This document shows, one piece after another, positions 45,815-57,700 of a DNA stretch of 64,000 nt. A program made the position numbers and the translations under genes. Numbering within the stretch: position 1 is the stretch's first letter; each line of letters starts with the position of its first letter. The stretch is from Cadophora sp. MPI-SDFR-AT-0126. Lineage: Eukaryota; Ascomycota; Leotiomycetes; Helotiales; Ploettnerulaceae. The notes below the pieces were generated by a model that had not been told where the DNA came from, searched no databases, and saw only the letters and a list, made by a program, of their open reading frames with translations. Where the stretch lies: NCBI GenBank assembly GCA_020747065.1, contig JAGMVK010000022.1:682001-746000 (forward strand), in the 5' to 3' direction.

Positions 45815-47739
45815 ATGTCCGACCCCGACAACCAAAGCTCCTCGGATTTAGACGATTATCACGAAACGACGCGTCCCAATCGATGGACAGGTCCGCCGAC
45901 ATCATGGCAGACTCTTACAGAGGCAGAGCGCGGTTTGGCTGCAAGTCTAGACACGATCCGGAATGGAGATCTGAGCATCCATTTGTTCAACGCACATGCT
46001 TTGAAGCGTCGCGCGCGGGAACTTGAAGATCCAGAGGTATATTCAATACCGCTTTGCTAGTTTTACACCGTGCTGATGACCGTTAGAGGGGTAGAAAAGC
46101 GTTCACCGATTTCCCAGGCGTACCAGAAGAAGATCAGTCATTCAAGCCTCCGAAAGGCTGGACAGCGTGGCCACTGCCTCCAGAGGATGTGCCACGGACA
46201 GGCGAACAGATTGGTCCGCCGAAGCCGTTCGAGGAGTATACTTTCAAGCCAGAAGATGATGGCGCACCGAGTCGAGAATTAGAAGATATTTTGATGGGTA
46301 TTACACTGAAGTATGCGAGGAAGAGATTTGAAAGTCGCGAGGAGGCAGAGGCAGAGATCTACACCGACAAAGGAAAGGGGAAGTCAAAAGGCAAAGCTAA
46401 GATTAAGTTTGATGAAGAAATGGGTAGTTCGGCGAGCGACAGTCATTATCTGTCGAATGATGACGAACCGATCATCAAAGCAGCATCCAAATCCTCTCAA
46501 CCCAATATCCAGTTGAAGCCCGTGGTCTCAGCCGACGATGAACGATCGCGAGACATCCTCCGCCCCTCGGTCCAGCACATCCTTTCCAAGCTCGATGAAC
46601 TCTTAATGGCCCTTCACCACGCACGCAAGACCTGCCACCGATACTCACATTCCGAAGCTGGAACCACAGACGACGAGGCCGTTGTCGACACCACCTTCTC
46701 CGAACAAGGCGAAACCTCACCCTCAAAACGACCCGTAGGCCGTCCTCGGAAGTTTGGCGACCTTCCTACTCGCTCCAAAGCAGACATTGGCCCAAAGCCC
46801 CAGAAACTCGATCAAGCAAATCTCCTGCGGGCAAAGACCACACATCTCGGCCGCCCTAAAAAGGTATATGAGCGTCTCGAAGGAGAATCACCACAAGCGT
46901 ACCTAGTCCGCATTGCACGTCTACAGAAGAAACCGCTCCCAGCATTCGCGCCACCAGCTGAGGTCAAGGAGCCTAAATCGCCCTCTCCACGTAGAGGACG
47001 CGAACGCTCGAGAAGCGCACCTGCCAAACGAGCAACGTCTGAGGAGTTGAAACGATCAAGGCGGAACAAGCTGGAGTTGAGGGATTGGAGTGAGGTGCTT
47101 GGGGTCGCAGCTCTAGTAGGTTTTGAGCCTGATGTAATAGAAAGGGCGGCGAGGAGATGTGCCGGGTTGTTTGGAGAGGGGATGGTGATGACACATTTGA
47201 TGGAGGTCCCGTTTGCAGAGAGGGAGGGAAAAGATAAGGTGGTCACTTATGAGCCTGAGCTTATACCTGATCTGGATGAGAACCTTTTAGAGCTATCGTC
47301 TTCTGACGATGAGACTGGTTCAGACACTGACTCTGCGCGGGAGATCAAACATGGTGTCCGCACGACATCGATTCCATTTAAACAAGCAGTCTTCTGTCCC
47401 ATTCAGACATGTCCCCGGACAGTACAGGGCTTCCGGGATATGGCTGCTGTGAGGAGACATCTTGAGAAGGGGCACAAGATTCCGAAGGAAGAAGTGGAGG
47501 ACTATATCTTGCCGAGTGACGAAGAGATGGAGGGGGCTGTGCATATCGATGGCTTTTTGAAGACAGTGAAGGGTTTTCGTGCTCCGAGGGGCAAGTACAA
47601 GAAGAGGGAGAAGAAGAGAAAGGCTAGCGAGAGTGCAGAGGATGATAATATTGATGAGGGTGGGACGAGTGTTGATGACCGGAAAAGCGATGAAGAAGCA
47701 GAAGAAGAGAGAGACAGCAGTAGCAGCACTTCTTCATGA
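45815..47739 (+). CDS. Rrn9-domain protein, RNA polymerase I initiation factor
   Basis: Exons 45815-46036 and 46087-47739 joined over a 50-nt intron (GTATAT donor, CTGAT/TGAC branch region, TTAG acceptor) give 624 residues. The N-terminal 75 residues match the fungal Rrn9 domain: NRWTGPPTSWQTLTEAERG, then LAASLDTIRNGDLSIHLFNA. In yeast Rrn9 is part of the upstream activating factor that recruits RNA polymerase I to rDNA promoters. Further features: a GKGKSKGKAK basic run, an AT-hook RPVGRPRKFG near residue 290 with a related LGRPKK near 328, and a C2H2-like finger at about 511-537 (CPIQTC, two His). The C-terminus is lysine-rich then acidic. The start at 45815 (ATGTCCGACCC) precedes the conserved block and has good context; a longer in-frame form from 45716 is possible. 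Confidence 0.88.
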
Positions 47740-47963
47740 TATCTGGAAGGCCACCAATACCAACAACACCAATGATGCAAAATGCAGAAGAAACCTGGTG
47801 CATACCGCTAATCTTTCGTCTCGGCATATTCTCTTCATTCGATGTACAATTTATCGGCCCTTCTATCATTGCACAGTCAACTGCGGCTTCAAATCAACGA
47901 TAAGTGTATTGCAAAAATCAGGCTACATAGCAAGTACCAGCAATCTCTCACCGATCTAGTTCC

Positions 47964-48895
47964 CTAGTTCGCAGCCCTCGCATTTCTCTCATTTCTTTCT
48001 CTCTCTTCCCTCTTCAAATGGAAATATCTTACGATCCTGTGCAGGTCATGGCAAGGCACGCAATCTCTATGTGGATGATCACACTGCGGGCAAAAGGGAA
48101 TCCTATCGTCCTCAGGAAACGCATCTCTCAACGGGTCATCATCACACACGTGCTATCTCTGTCAGTCATTGTCATGTTCACAAGCGAAACCAATCGACTC
48201 ACGCATAGCCATTTCCCTTCGGCCTCCTTATAGTCCTTCTTAATATCCCTCTGCTTTTTCTTCTCTTCTTGTTCGTCCCGTCTCTTTTTCACCAATTGGG
48301 CTTTCTTGATATTGCGTTTCGGCAAGAATACGACAGCCTGCACAGCTCGCACAACTCGATTGACCGCGGAGATTTGGCCCTGCTTGGCGGCTCTGCCAGA
48401 GAAATAGGTTCTGAAGAAGACCATGAATTGAAGTGGCCATTGGTCCATTCCGCTTTTGATCGGAGCCAACAATATACTATCAAGCTCTCCTGGTGTTTCC
48501 TGGAACTCGAACTGCATCTGTTGGTCGGCAACGAGGTATTCGTCTTGTTCTTCGGAGGTCACCGCGGACACATAGACTCCATGTGAAAGTATGTCGTTCG
48601 TAGACCGGATACCATCCAGATCTTTGGCCATAGACAAGACTTGAGCTTCCACGGCGAAGTCGTCAGGATCCTCTAGACTTTCATCCGTGACCAAAAGATT
48701 CTCAATCCTCAGTTCCGATGAAGACAGTTCAACAGGTTCGAAGTCGTTCAGCCTTTGTGGTGACTTGTACATTTCGGGGGCTTTCACAGACTGCTTGGGA
48801 ATCTCCAAGGACGCTTTCTTCGACTCAGGCACTGGAAATGCAACGTCTCGGAGTTCCCAGCAGATAATAGCTTGGAGGAAATCTGTTTGGAGCAT
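47964..48895 (-). CDS. hypothetical protein with cysteine-rich C-terminal module
   Basis: Exon 1 (48203-48895) and exon 2 (47964-48152) flank a 50-nt intron (GTGAGT donor, CTGAC branch site, GATAG acceptor) and join in phase to 293 residues. The N-terminal part is acidic and unidentified. A basic coiled-coil segment (KKRRDEQEEKKKQRDIKKDY) precedes a C-terminal module assembled by splicing: WLCHVCDDD, FCPQCDHPHRDCVPCHDLH. Its paired CxxC and Cys/His residues suggest zinc binding. It ends convergently with the Rrn9-domain gene, 224 bp away. The function is unknown. Confidence 0.75.
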
Positions 48896-49810
48896 TTTTA
48901 CTGTTCTTGGTACAAGACTCTAGTGTGTGGAGGTTTGAAAAGAAGTTTTGGGTGTGCGGTTTGGTAAAGCAGTTTCAAGCACGAAGACATGCATTTATAT
49001 CTTGCGAGCAGACTTTACGGAAGTACGCATTTGACTCTACGTTGTGTTGCATATCCGCGTAGTTACGCCTCATCTCCACGTCTTGTTCAATAAGTGTTTG
49101 TCTCTGCAACTCACAATTGCATTGCATTGAGTGAAAGAGTCAAAATTCGTGGTTGATTACATCGTAGTTCTTACTCTGCATTATTGATACAATTGATGGT
49201 GATACTCATGCTCACCAAACTACCACAGCCGAGGCTCTTGTCGTTGTTAGTCTTGGTCTCGTCATGAGGAAGTCTTGACTTGTAAACAAACAATCGTTTC
49301 ACGGGACCTTGGTCGTTTCAAAGCCAAGCTCCCGAGAGATTCTGACTCCCGGTTTGAGACGGCGGCCAGCTCCAAGGCTTGCTAATATCACTGCTTCAGA
49401 CGTTCAATATTCCCGGGGACTTGAAAGATGTCTGATCGTGCGGAAGTATCTTCACCACTTTCAAGCCTTCGTGTGCTCTAAGCGAGTGCGTCTCAAAGCT
49501 TCTGAAGTCAGGCTAAACGATTATTTCCTAAATCAACAACACCGCAGTCCAATGCCCAGGAGAAATAATCTACACTCTCTATGTACCGATCTCAAGTTCT
49601 CTGTGACAATGACCAAGTCCACGAGCCTCGTCATGATTTATCTGTTCTTCATCACCCTTTACGTCGCTCTGAACTACGAAAAAAACGACTTTCTTGACTG
49701 TTTAATCATGAACACAATTCCAAGCTCTACATCTCATACTTTGCTCTTCTCGTATCTGACCAGATATGAGTAACGTGAAACTTGGTCAGTACTAGTCCAG
49801 TCTTCTCATT
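48896..49810. other. intergenic, 915 bp
   Basis: Promoter of the cysteine-module gene. A 154-codon plus-strand frame (49309-49773) has no recognisable motif and is not called. Confidence 0.4.
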
Positions 49811-51320
49811 ATGTTGCCTTCCCAAGATTATTTCTATGCTGTCCGCGACGCGCGCAGAAACTTTATTGTGAGTGCTGCAGCTCGGGCTTTTGTGAGTCAA
49901 AGCGATATTGCAGATTTAGATTCGAGTCCTCTTTGGTTAGATATCAGACAGGTTGGGATCACAGTTGATGCTCCGGTCAAGCGCTCTTTTGACTGGGCTT
50001 ACGATCACAACATGATACCGACAATATATAGCCCACTTCTACTCGCCACTAAATGCGCAATAAAAAGAACTGTCTCCCGAAATTCTCCTTCAATTTGGAA
50101 GCAATCATCTCCAATTTGCCAACTACTACGTGTTTTGTAGCCCACAGCTTTATTCGATGAGTCTCGGGGGAGTCCTCCTGCTTTTGTTTCTGTCTCCAAC
50201 CCAACCCTCCAATGCGCTTTTGCTCTATCATGACCATCAGTTTCCATCGAAGGGGCATTCAATGCCGTCTGGATCGATGCTCCAGGTCGCATCACACGCG
50301 TGAATTTCATCCACTTACATCATCCTTGCTGCTTGTGACAAAGAGACAGTTCGAAAGTACCATGATTGTCCCCACTCTTTCTCCCAACAACTCATCGAGT
50401 CGAGCTCTTCGAGCAGTATGGGCTGGCATACAACCAAAGGGTGCATCTGGCATCCTCCAAAATGTTCTCATGAATCAGAACACGGGTCCTAACAACACGG
50501 CTGTTAATACTGTGGGTCAACTTACTATGACCACTTCTCCGAGGAGATTTTGAGGCTACCATGCTGATCACTGGTAGTGGTACTTTGTTCCGGAATGGTG
50601 TTGCAAGTAAGTCATGGTCGTCAAGTTTGGTGCTGTGTGCTGACCAGCTCTGTTCAGACCAAGCAAGGATCTAGTACCGATTCTAGTAGGACGTGAGTAT
50701 AGGACAGAGCCTGGTAACACGGCACGAAGTGGATCGCATGCTAAAACATTGTATAGAACTTCCGGATGACAGTTTAACTTCGCTTTTTCAGTGTGAGCGT
50801 TTCTCTTCCTCGGCAGATTCGAACATTCCTAGAATATGTAGTTGAAGAAAATGCCAATGGACAACCAAAAGACAACCGAGTGACTTTATGTTGATACACG
50901 GAACCCACAAACCGCGGAGTACTTCGACAATTGGGTTGTCCAACCGTGTCCGTGTGGCAATGCCAGCGGAATCAAGCCATCCGGAGGAGGCATTATGATC
51001 AATGGTGACTTTGACATAGCATATGGTAAGTGTCAACAGACCTTCAGCAAAGAGGTGCTTTTCGTCGAGCACACGGGGGAAATACTGATAGCAAAACAGA
51101 CTCTAATGGTCATCCGCCGATGGTCCAGGTATAACCACTCCGTCGATCTCCACCATGATACTCAGCTAAAATTTGCAGGCACTTTTAGCAGTCCAAACAC
51201 TGAAACCAGCTTCATGGGACTTCGGCGTCGTAAAGTGGAAAAATATTCTTGTGGAAGCAGAGACGACCGTGACGGACTGGTGTACTTCAGTGTAGGTCTT
51301 GTCGCATTCCGTGGTAAATG
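49811..51320 (+). pseudogene. decayed coding patches, unidentified
   Basis: Plus-strand segments look protein-coding but lie in shifting frames with stops between them. They include a patch at 50362-50523 (AVWAGIQPKGASG, LQNVLMNQNTGPNNTAVN) that appears to continue in another frame as TYYDHFSEEILRLP, a patch at 50896-51024 (NPQTAEYFDNWVVQPCPCG, GGGIMINGDFDIAYG), and one at about 51177-51290 (LKPASWDFGVVKWKNILVEA). A 110-codon frame at 49811 precedes them. Some steps could be introns (GTAAGT at 51026), but no full in-frame model emerged. I infer a degraded gene of unknown family. Confidence 0.4.
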
Positions 51321-52843
51321 AATGCCCCTGATGTACCTTTGATAGACCAAATGGTAATGGACAATTTAACTGGACGAGATCCACTCCAGTGGTGATGCTG
51401 GACCAGGAAAGAAACATTACAACCTGCTATTTCGCTTCCTTCACATTCTTCGGTGAGGGTAACGACATCTAGAGCCTGGGGCGTTGGGGCAATCAGATTG
51501 TACGATGCTGGTAGCTCGGAGGACATTGGTGAGCAAGGAATTTCTGAAGTCATGGTGGTGTGTTCTCGAACATGGCGGGCGTTAGGAAGTCGGAAAGACT
51601 TGGTGGGAGCTAATGGAATCGTGTTTACCTCGCTTAAATCATGGCGGGGTCAATTTTACCCCGCCATTTGGTCTTGGCGATAATTTCGGAGGTCGGTGTT
51701 CGGGGACTTTTTGCTTCAGAACCTGATGGAGTCAGGTCACTATATTGTATTTGTGGGGAGCGGTCTTTCTGAGACGGTAACGATGATTTCCAAGTAAATT
51801 CTTGCTGACAATCCTGTTCCTTCCAGCCTTTGGTGAAATAAATTGAAGGCCCCAAGCATGATGACCAGATATGGCCGCTTGAGAGAGACAAACCTGGTCT
51901 GGATGACTCCATGTTTCTCTAGACATTCGAGGCCTGAGTTGAAGCCCTGTACAATGTCAATAAGGCTGATGGTAAGGAACGATGTGTTCGTGGAAGAAGG
52001 GAACGAAAGCCGTGAATCAAATGCTACTGTCAAATAAGCCGGTCGAAACACAGCTAGAGCGACAGTTATTAAATGAATGTTCTGAATGATCGGAGACCGT
52101 TATTGAGTAGATTCTTGTAGCTTTCTTTTCTTGCCACCCTTCTCACATATGTAGAAGAGTGTACATCTTCTCCGTCGGGCTACAACAGGCCCCAAATTCA
52201 GTTTCTGCTTTGGATATTTGGCATAAGGTTACAATACTCAAAGCCAATATCTGACATCTTACAACATCAAGAACTTCACACAACTGAAATCTCAGGAACA
52301 TGATCCATTTCCTGGCACCAGCTATGATACTATATCTTAGCATAGCGGAAACTCCGCCACACGTCACACTCCATGGAATCGACAACTACCCTAGAGCACC
52401 GATAACGAAGGTATACCAATGTCCGCAATCTCGAGAGGAGTTTCTCGCTGTATTTTAACAAACTGCAGTTCCAAAGTACTCTTCATGTCCCTTCGGTGAC
52501 GCCGGACAACGACCCTCGCTCGGTCCAAGGTCTGCGATCGATGTGGCCAAACTTAGTGCCTAAACCCGTCTCTTGCTTGCTTCAGAACGTCCTTTCCAAT
52601 CTAAACCCACCACCAAAGCCGACCGTCCATAATGCGGTAAGTGTTCTAGTGAAGCATAAACCTTGAAGCACAAGTATTTACTTGGCTTCCTGGGGAGTTT
52701 CGCTTCTCCCCAGGATATCGTGAAACAGTTGGCCTTGTTGACGTACTATGGTGTTGCAGAGGCTGGCTTAGGCCCGGCTCAGCTTCGGCTCATGTCTAGT
52801 TAGGTCTGCTCACACATCTCACTAGATATCGTCAACTTTTAAT
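51321..52843. other. 1.5-kb stretch with no supported gene
   Basis: Short frames on both strands, none recognised. It may hold further decayed sequence related to the preceding patches. Confidence 0.4.
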
Positions 52844-53022
52844 GAGGGGGCCGAAAAGGCCCCCTCTCCCAATTAGGGGTCCTAAATCTGTTCCTACCAT
52901 TGAGTACTCACCCCCCATCTATACCGACGCCTATTGTTACTCCTATATTAGTATGATTTACTTAGCATCTTTACATGGCTAATTATACTCAATAGGGGAC
53001 CCTTGTAAACCCCTAACCAATT
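52844..53022. repeat. short element with hairpin and inverted repeats
   Basis: A perfect hairpin with 9-bp arms GAGGGGGCC and GGCCCCCTC around a GAAAA loop lies at 52844-52866. It is followed by AATTAGGGG (52871-52879) and, 130 bp on, the near inverted copy CCCCTAACCAATT (53010-53022), with an AT-rich interior. The layout resembles a degraded short inverted-repeat element. No target-site duplication was identified. Confidence 0.35.
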
Positions 53023-53222
53023 AAAAAATTTCAGCTGTCTCGTGCATGTGACTTGAGAGTCAACCACCACCCAAGATCAATAGGCAGACCTTCTCATTCT
53101 TATCTCCTTATTATTTTGTACGACTTATTGTTTGAAACCTCCCTGTATGTGAAACAGTACAAGTGAATTATTCAGCTGCACAAATCTCTGCCTCGTAGCA
53201 AATTGTCGACTCGTCAACGCAA

Positions 53223-54761
53223 ATGAGACTCCTCAATAGCCGCACCAAAATCCTCGAGGATTTCGTCGGGGCTATTCCTCCGTACGCTATTCTGTCACAC
53301 ACTTGGGAGCACGAGGAGGTTACTTTCAGCGCCATAGAAGATGCCAGCATCGATCACACAACCAGGCAAGGGTGGTACGAGATTGAGAAGTCCTGTGACC
53401 AAGCCTTACATGATGGCCTGGATTACGTCTGGGTGGACACTGTCTGTATTGACAAGTCTTCCTCGGCGGAGCTGTCCGAAGCCATAAATTCAATGTTCAA
53501 GTGGTATCGCGACTCATCTGTTTGTTATGGCTACCTTTATGACCTTCCAGCCGTCACTTTTGAGTCTAGCCGGTGGTTCACCCGTGGCTGGACCCTACAG
53601 GAAATGATTGCCCCCCAACATTTAGAGTTCTACGACAGAAACTGGAACTTCATAGGCTCCAAGTCTCACCTCGTCGATCAGCTCTATCATATCACGGGAG
53701 TTGACATTACTATTCTTCAAGGCGGATCTCTGAGATTTATAAGCGTAGCAAGAAAAATGTCATGGGCAGCTAAACGGCAAACGGCAAGGGTTGAGGATAC
53801 GGCGTATTGTCTCCTCGGACTCTTCGACCTATCAATGCCTATGCTCTATGGAGAAGGGTCCAAAGCATTCATCCGCCTTCAGGAAGAGATTGTCAAGGAA
53901 TACGATGACCACTCCTTGTTTGCTTGGAAGAGCAGCACAGCCAACGAGTCTGCTGGAATCTTCGCAAATTCACCAGCAGATTTTACCACCTCAGCTAATA
54001 TTGGTTCTTCGATAGGCTTGCTCTCGGAGCCGGTTATGGTCACGAGCCGTGGCGTACGGATAAGTGCGCGCTTGACGAAGATGGATAACAGTAGCCCAGA
54101 TGATATTATGTTTTTGGCTGTTTTGAACTGTCGATTTCTCGACTTCGACATGGAACGCAACAAGCGAATTGCGATTGCTCTGGGGAAGTGTCGTGAAAAT
54201 GCTTCTCCCACCTACGTTCGACTTAGACCGAGCGAACTCTTCTCCAGCTATACACTCAAGAAGGAGAGGCAAACCATATACGTACTAAAGGGCAATCACA
54301 TTGAATACATATCGGGATCCTCACTTCTCTGGATCCGATCTATGCCTGCCACGGGAAATGGCTGCTGCCCTCTGGAGCTTGTTATTGCACATCCTCGTGA
54401 GCAATGGGACGAAAGAGAACGTCTCTTTCGTGCCAACGTTACAGAAAATGCAAGTGTTACTCAATTTCTACTAGTATTTTGCTATGCCAACCGTGGGAGG
54501 GATCCGGTACATTTTCTGGTCTATTTCGGATTCAACGACCGTCACGACGACCGCATCGGATGGTGTAACATAAAGTTTCATCCAAGCCCCGATTTAACAT
54601 ATCTAGATGCGGATTGCGTTGTACCGGATAGTGATAAGTACAGATATCATATGATACAAGAAGTGGGAGTTACTCTAAAGTGCCATATGGCGCTAGTAGC
54701 TGTTTCAGGCCAGAAGATCTGCACGGCAGACTTGCATGCACGAGTGTCAGAAGAGCCGTGA
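53223..54761 (+). CDS. HET-domain protein (vegetative incompatibility type)
   Basis: An intronless 512-residue protein with an N-terminal HET domain, the module of fungal heterokaryon-incompatibility proteins that trigger cell death after fusion of unlike strains. All blocks are present in order: YAILSHTWEHEEVTF (21-35), DYVWVDTVCIDKSS (67-80), RWFTRGWTLQEMIAP (117-131) and ARVEDTAYCLLGLFDLSMPM (188-207) followed by LYGEGSKAF. The adjoining FAWKSS...GIFANSPADF segment matches the domain that usually follows HET in this subgroup. The rest is an unidentified beta-rich C-terminal part with no NACHT, WD40 or ankyrin region, so this is the short form. The start is the only ATG upstream of the HET block and fits the family N-terminus MRLLN. 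It lies alone, flanked by gene-poor DNA. Confidence 0.95.
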   Translation: MRLLNSRTKILEDFVGAIPPYAILSHTWEHEEVTFSAIEDASIDHTTRQGWYEIEKSCDQALHDGLDYVWVDTVCIDKSSSAELSEAINSMFKWYRDSSVCYGYLYDLPAVTFESSRWFTRGWTLQEMIAPQHLEFYDRNWNFIGSKSHLVDQLYHITGVDITILQGGSLRFISVARKMSWAAKRQTARVEDTAYCLLGLFDLSMPMLYGEGSKAFIRLQEEIVKEYDDHSLFAWKSSTANESAGIFANSPADFTTSANIGSSIGLLSEPVMVTSRGVRISARLTKMDNSSPDDIMFLAVLNCRFLDFDMERNKRIAIALGKCRENASPTYVRLRPSELFSSYTLKKERQTIYVLKGNHIEYISGSSLLWIRSMPATGNGCCPLELVIAHPREQWDERERLFRANVTENASVTQFLLVFCYANRGRDPVHFLVYFGFNDRHDDRIGWCNIKFHPSPDLTYLDADCVVPDSDKYRYHMIQEVGVTLKCHMALVAVSGQKICTADLHARVSEEP

Positions 54762-57700
54762 TTAATGAGGCCTGAGTTGAGAGTACAGCTCATCTAATAA
54801 TCACAGGGAGTAATGAGGTCTAAAAGATCTTTGGATATTCAATTGACTATTGCCGCTGAGGGGAATCTGAAATAGAGCAATGACAGACACATCCTCCTGA
54901 TCGTATAACAGTCTTCCCACGAGAACCTGTTCTCCAACCGACGTTGAAGGTTGGCATCTAATAAAGTAGGTGACTTCAGCTGTCATGACTTACTCAGATA
55001 GCACTGTCTTTGTGAGTGAATCATTCCAACAGAACATCACCTTCAATTTCCTCCAATTTACTTGCATACCAAGGGGCTATATAATCTTCTCCAACATTCA
55101 GGAGACAAATTATCCAGAGAACTTCATATGTGTGATCAAAACCGTCCATGGAAGTGGACTGTTGCCTCGTACTGGCACAAATGTATATACTTGAAGTGGA
55201 AGATCCATGGAAGTAACGAAAACAATTTTTCCTGAAGTATTTCTAGATTTCAACTTCGCATACTAGACACAACAAGAAGCAATATGAATAATACCAATGA
55301 CGGCCAGATATTTTTCTAGACAGCAAAATCCAGCATGACAGCCACCATGCAGAGAACACCGAGATACAGACATTGTTCATCATTGCACTCCTCCCGGCTG
55401 CTGCTCAGCTACGATTTCTCGTGACATCGAGCTGGAAATACCGATCTGTCGCTCAGGAGCCCATATGTCACGGCGATTGCTCTTTGGAAACCACAGGGAA
55501 CGACCTTATTCTCGAACTTTGGTCCGTCCCGTTCTCAACTAATAACTCTCTGTTCCGTTGAACGTATTTGTATTTATCTCCACTCTCGCCGTCACCAAAT
55601 TGAAAGGGGCAATTCGAACTGTAGAGATTCAAACACTCCACAAAACAGACTCGAATTACGTACAAGTTGCTACCAGAAGTTCTCCAACTTCCAGTACCTA
55701 CTTAAGCGATCAGCTAATTCCAACTCGATATGGATTGGGAACCGGGGGAATGGAAACTAGGGCAATCCACACTCCCATATCCGACACTGAGGTTTGGAAT
55801 GAACTTGGGATTTGGAATTTAGAATCCACAGTGTCTAGTTTGAGGGCTAATGACCACTAGATTCGCGATTCTGGTGCTTGGGGTTTAGTGTCAGCCTCAT
55901 GGTAAGCTATGAAGCTGTGGAGAAAAATTTCGGGAATTCTGGGATCGGAATTAGAGGAATGAGTTGAGATCTTAATTGATTGATCAGGAGAGGCTGTGAT
56001 TTTAAAGACTGGAGTTGAAGACTGATTACAGGTCAGTGGTAGTGGTTCAGGGTAGCCTGGGTGTGCTCAGATATGCGCAGCACTGCGTAGCTCTCCACCA
56101 ACGCCTTATGTTTCGGGCGAAGCCAGGCATTCCCAGGTCAGATTTTCGATCTAGAACCTCATTTCCATCTTCTCTCTCTGTTCCAGATGTTCCAGAAGGA
56201 AAGTGGCTGTTTCACTTCCTTCCATTCACCCGCAATTACTTCTTTCTATATTTTCCCCCTCTAATAGCCACGATAGGTACGTTTCAACAAGGGTATCCTG
56301 CCCATTTCCGCTCTCCATGAACTGCTTCCTCTCTGGGTTAAAAAAATTTCGTCCGACTTGATCAAATCTTTACTCAAGCTCCAAACCCTCATCTATCTGA
56401 TTCGCTCTAACAAAATAATGGTACTCTACCTGCAAGCCGGCGGCGTCCCTCAATCCCTCCCTCCCTTTCCCAATTCCAATTCCCCTATCATCTCGTTTCC
56501 AATCCAACGACCCCTTCCTTCAATCACACCCATGCACCACACCCACCAACAAAACTTTCTGGATAAATACCCCTACACAAGCAAGCTTTCCCCCAAATTG
56601 ACAAGGGGAAATGCGGAGATACAAGCCTTTGGCGTTTTTCCCTGCGAGTCTTGATATGTTGGCTATCGGCTTGGCGCAGCTGGGTATTTAGCCGGGTCGA
56701 GTAAGTAAGCTTTGAGGCGCGGTTTGATTTGATGCTTGTGTGTGGGTGAATATGAATGGTGAGCTAGGGGGAGGTAGAAGAATTAAATATGCATGCGCGG
56801 AGGAGGCATGGACAGTGTATATTGTGTTTATTGTGTTGATTGGTTTGGGGTTTGGAGCTGGATTTGAGCATGGTAGGTGAGTGTTTGCAAGGGGGTCGGA
56901 GAGCGTAGAGCTATGCTTAACGTGTTAAATCAGCAAATGAAAGAGATTCTTGGGAGGGATATCATGATTATGCCTTCAAGTGAACTTGCCACGATTCATA
57001 CGTAGCAGCAAAGGACCTGCAGCAAGAACCTGGCATCACGCGTGGTCGAAGTTGAGAAAGCACATTTTATCACGTGACATACATCTGCCTTCTCCAGCTA
57101 TCTTCTTCCCCACAAGCTTCGCGCAGCTATCTTGTCTCCAAGAGACCTCCACAGAGAAATTCTCAACTGGACTCATCCCCGGGTATTCGTGGCATTAATC
57201 CTCCCGAGTTCGGGGTTCGGTCCCCAACATCTACCCACATCGTGCTCGGCCCAGACCTCATCATCAGCCGCTACCTACCCAGGGAGGATCTCCTTCTAGT
57301 CTTCCATTCAGCCGAAAGACATTGCAATTCATTAGCGTGGAAGTAAGCGAAGTGTTCCATTTCTCCGGCATTTTTCTAATTTTGTGGAGAAGGTGAGATG
57401 GGGATGATCTGGTGTGTTTGGAAATCAAATCATGCGGTTTGACGGCTGGTGGCGCAGTATGGCAGCTTTGCCCAGACTGAATTTCAATTCGATACTAGTC
57501 CCCGTGTGTTTTCAATGTTAATAATGATTGGAGTATAGAATCTGCTAGGAAGACAACGAGGCAGATTAGGATTCTGGTTGGAGAGTCCGTCTGGCTCGGT
57601 CGGCCTGGGGAATGGATGCGATAGGATGGAATGTGAAGATTATTGGATTTAGAGTTATTATTGTGCTGTATGTTAGGTCAGTACTGTACCATACAGCGGC

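Noticed and set aside
57210..57235. GGGGTTCGGTCCCC resembling a tRNA T-arm
   Set aside because: Loop length and the conserved A are wrong, and no acceptor or anticodon stems can be drawn around it.
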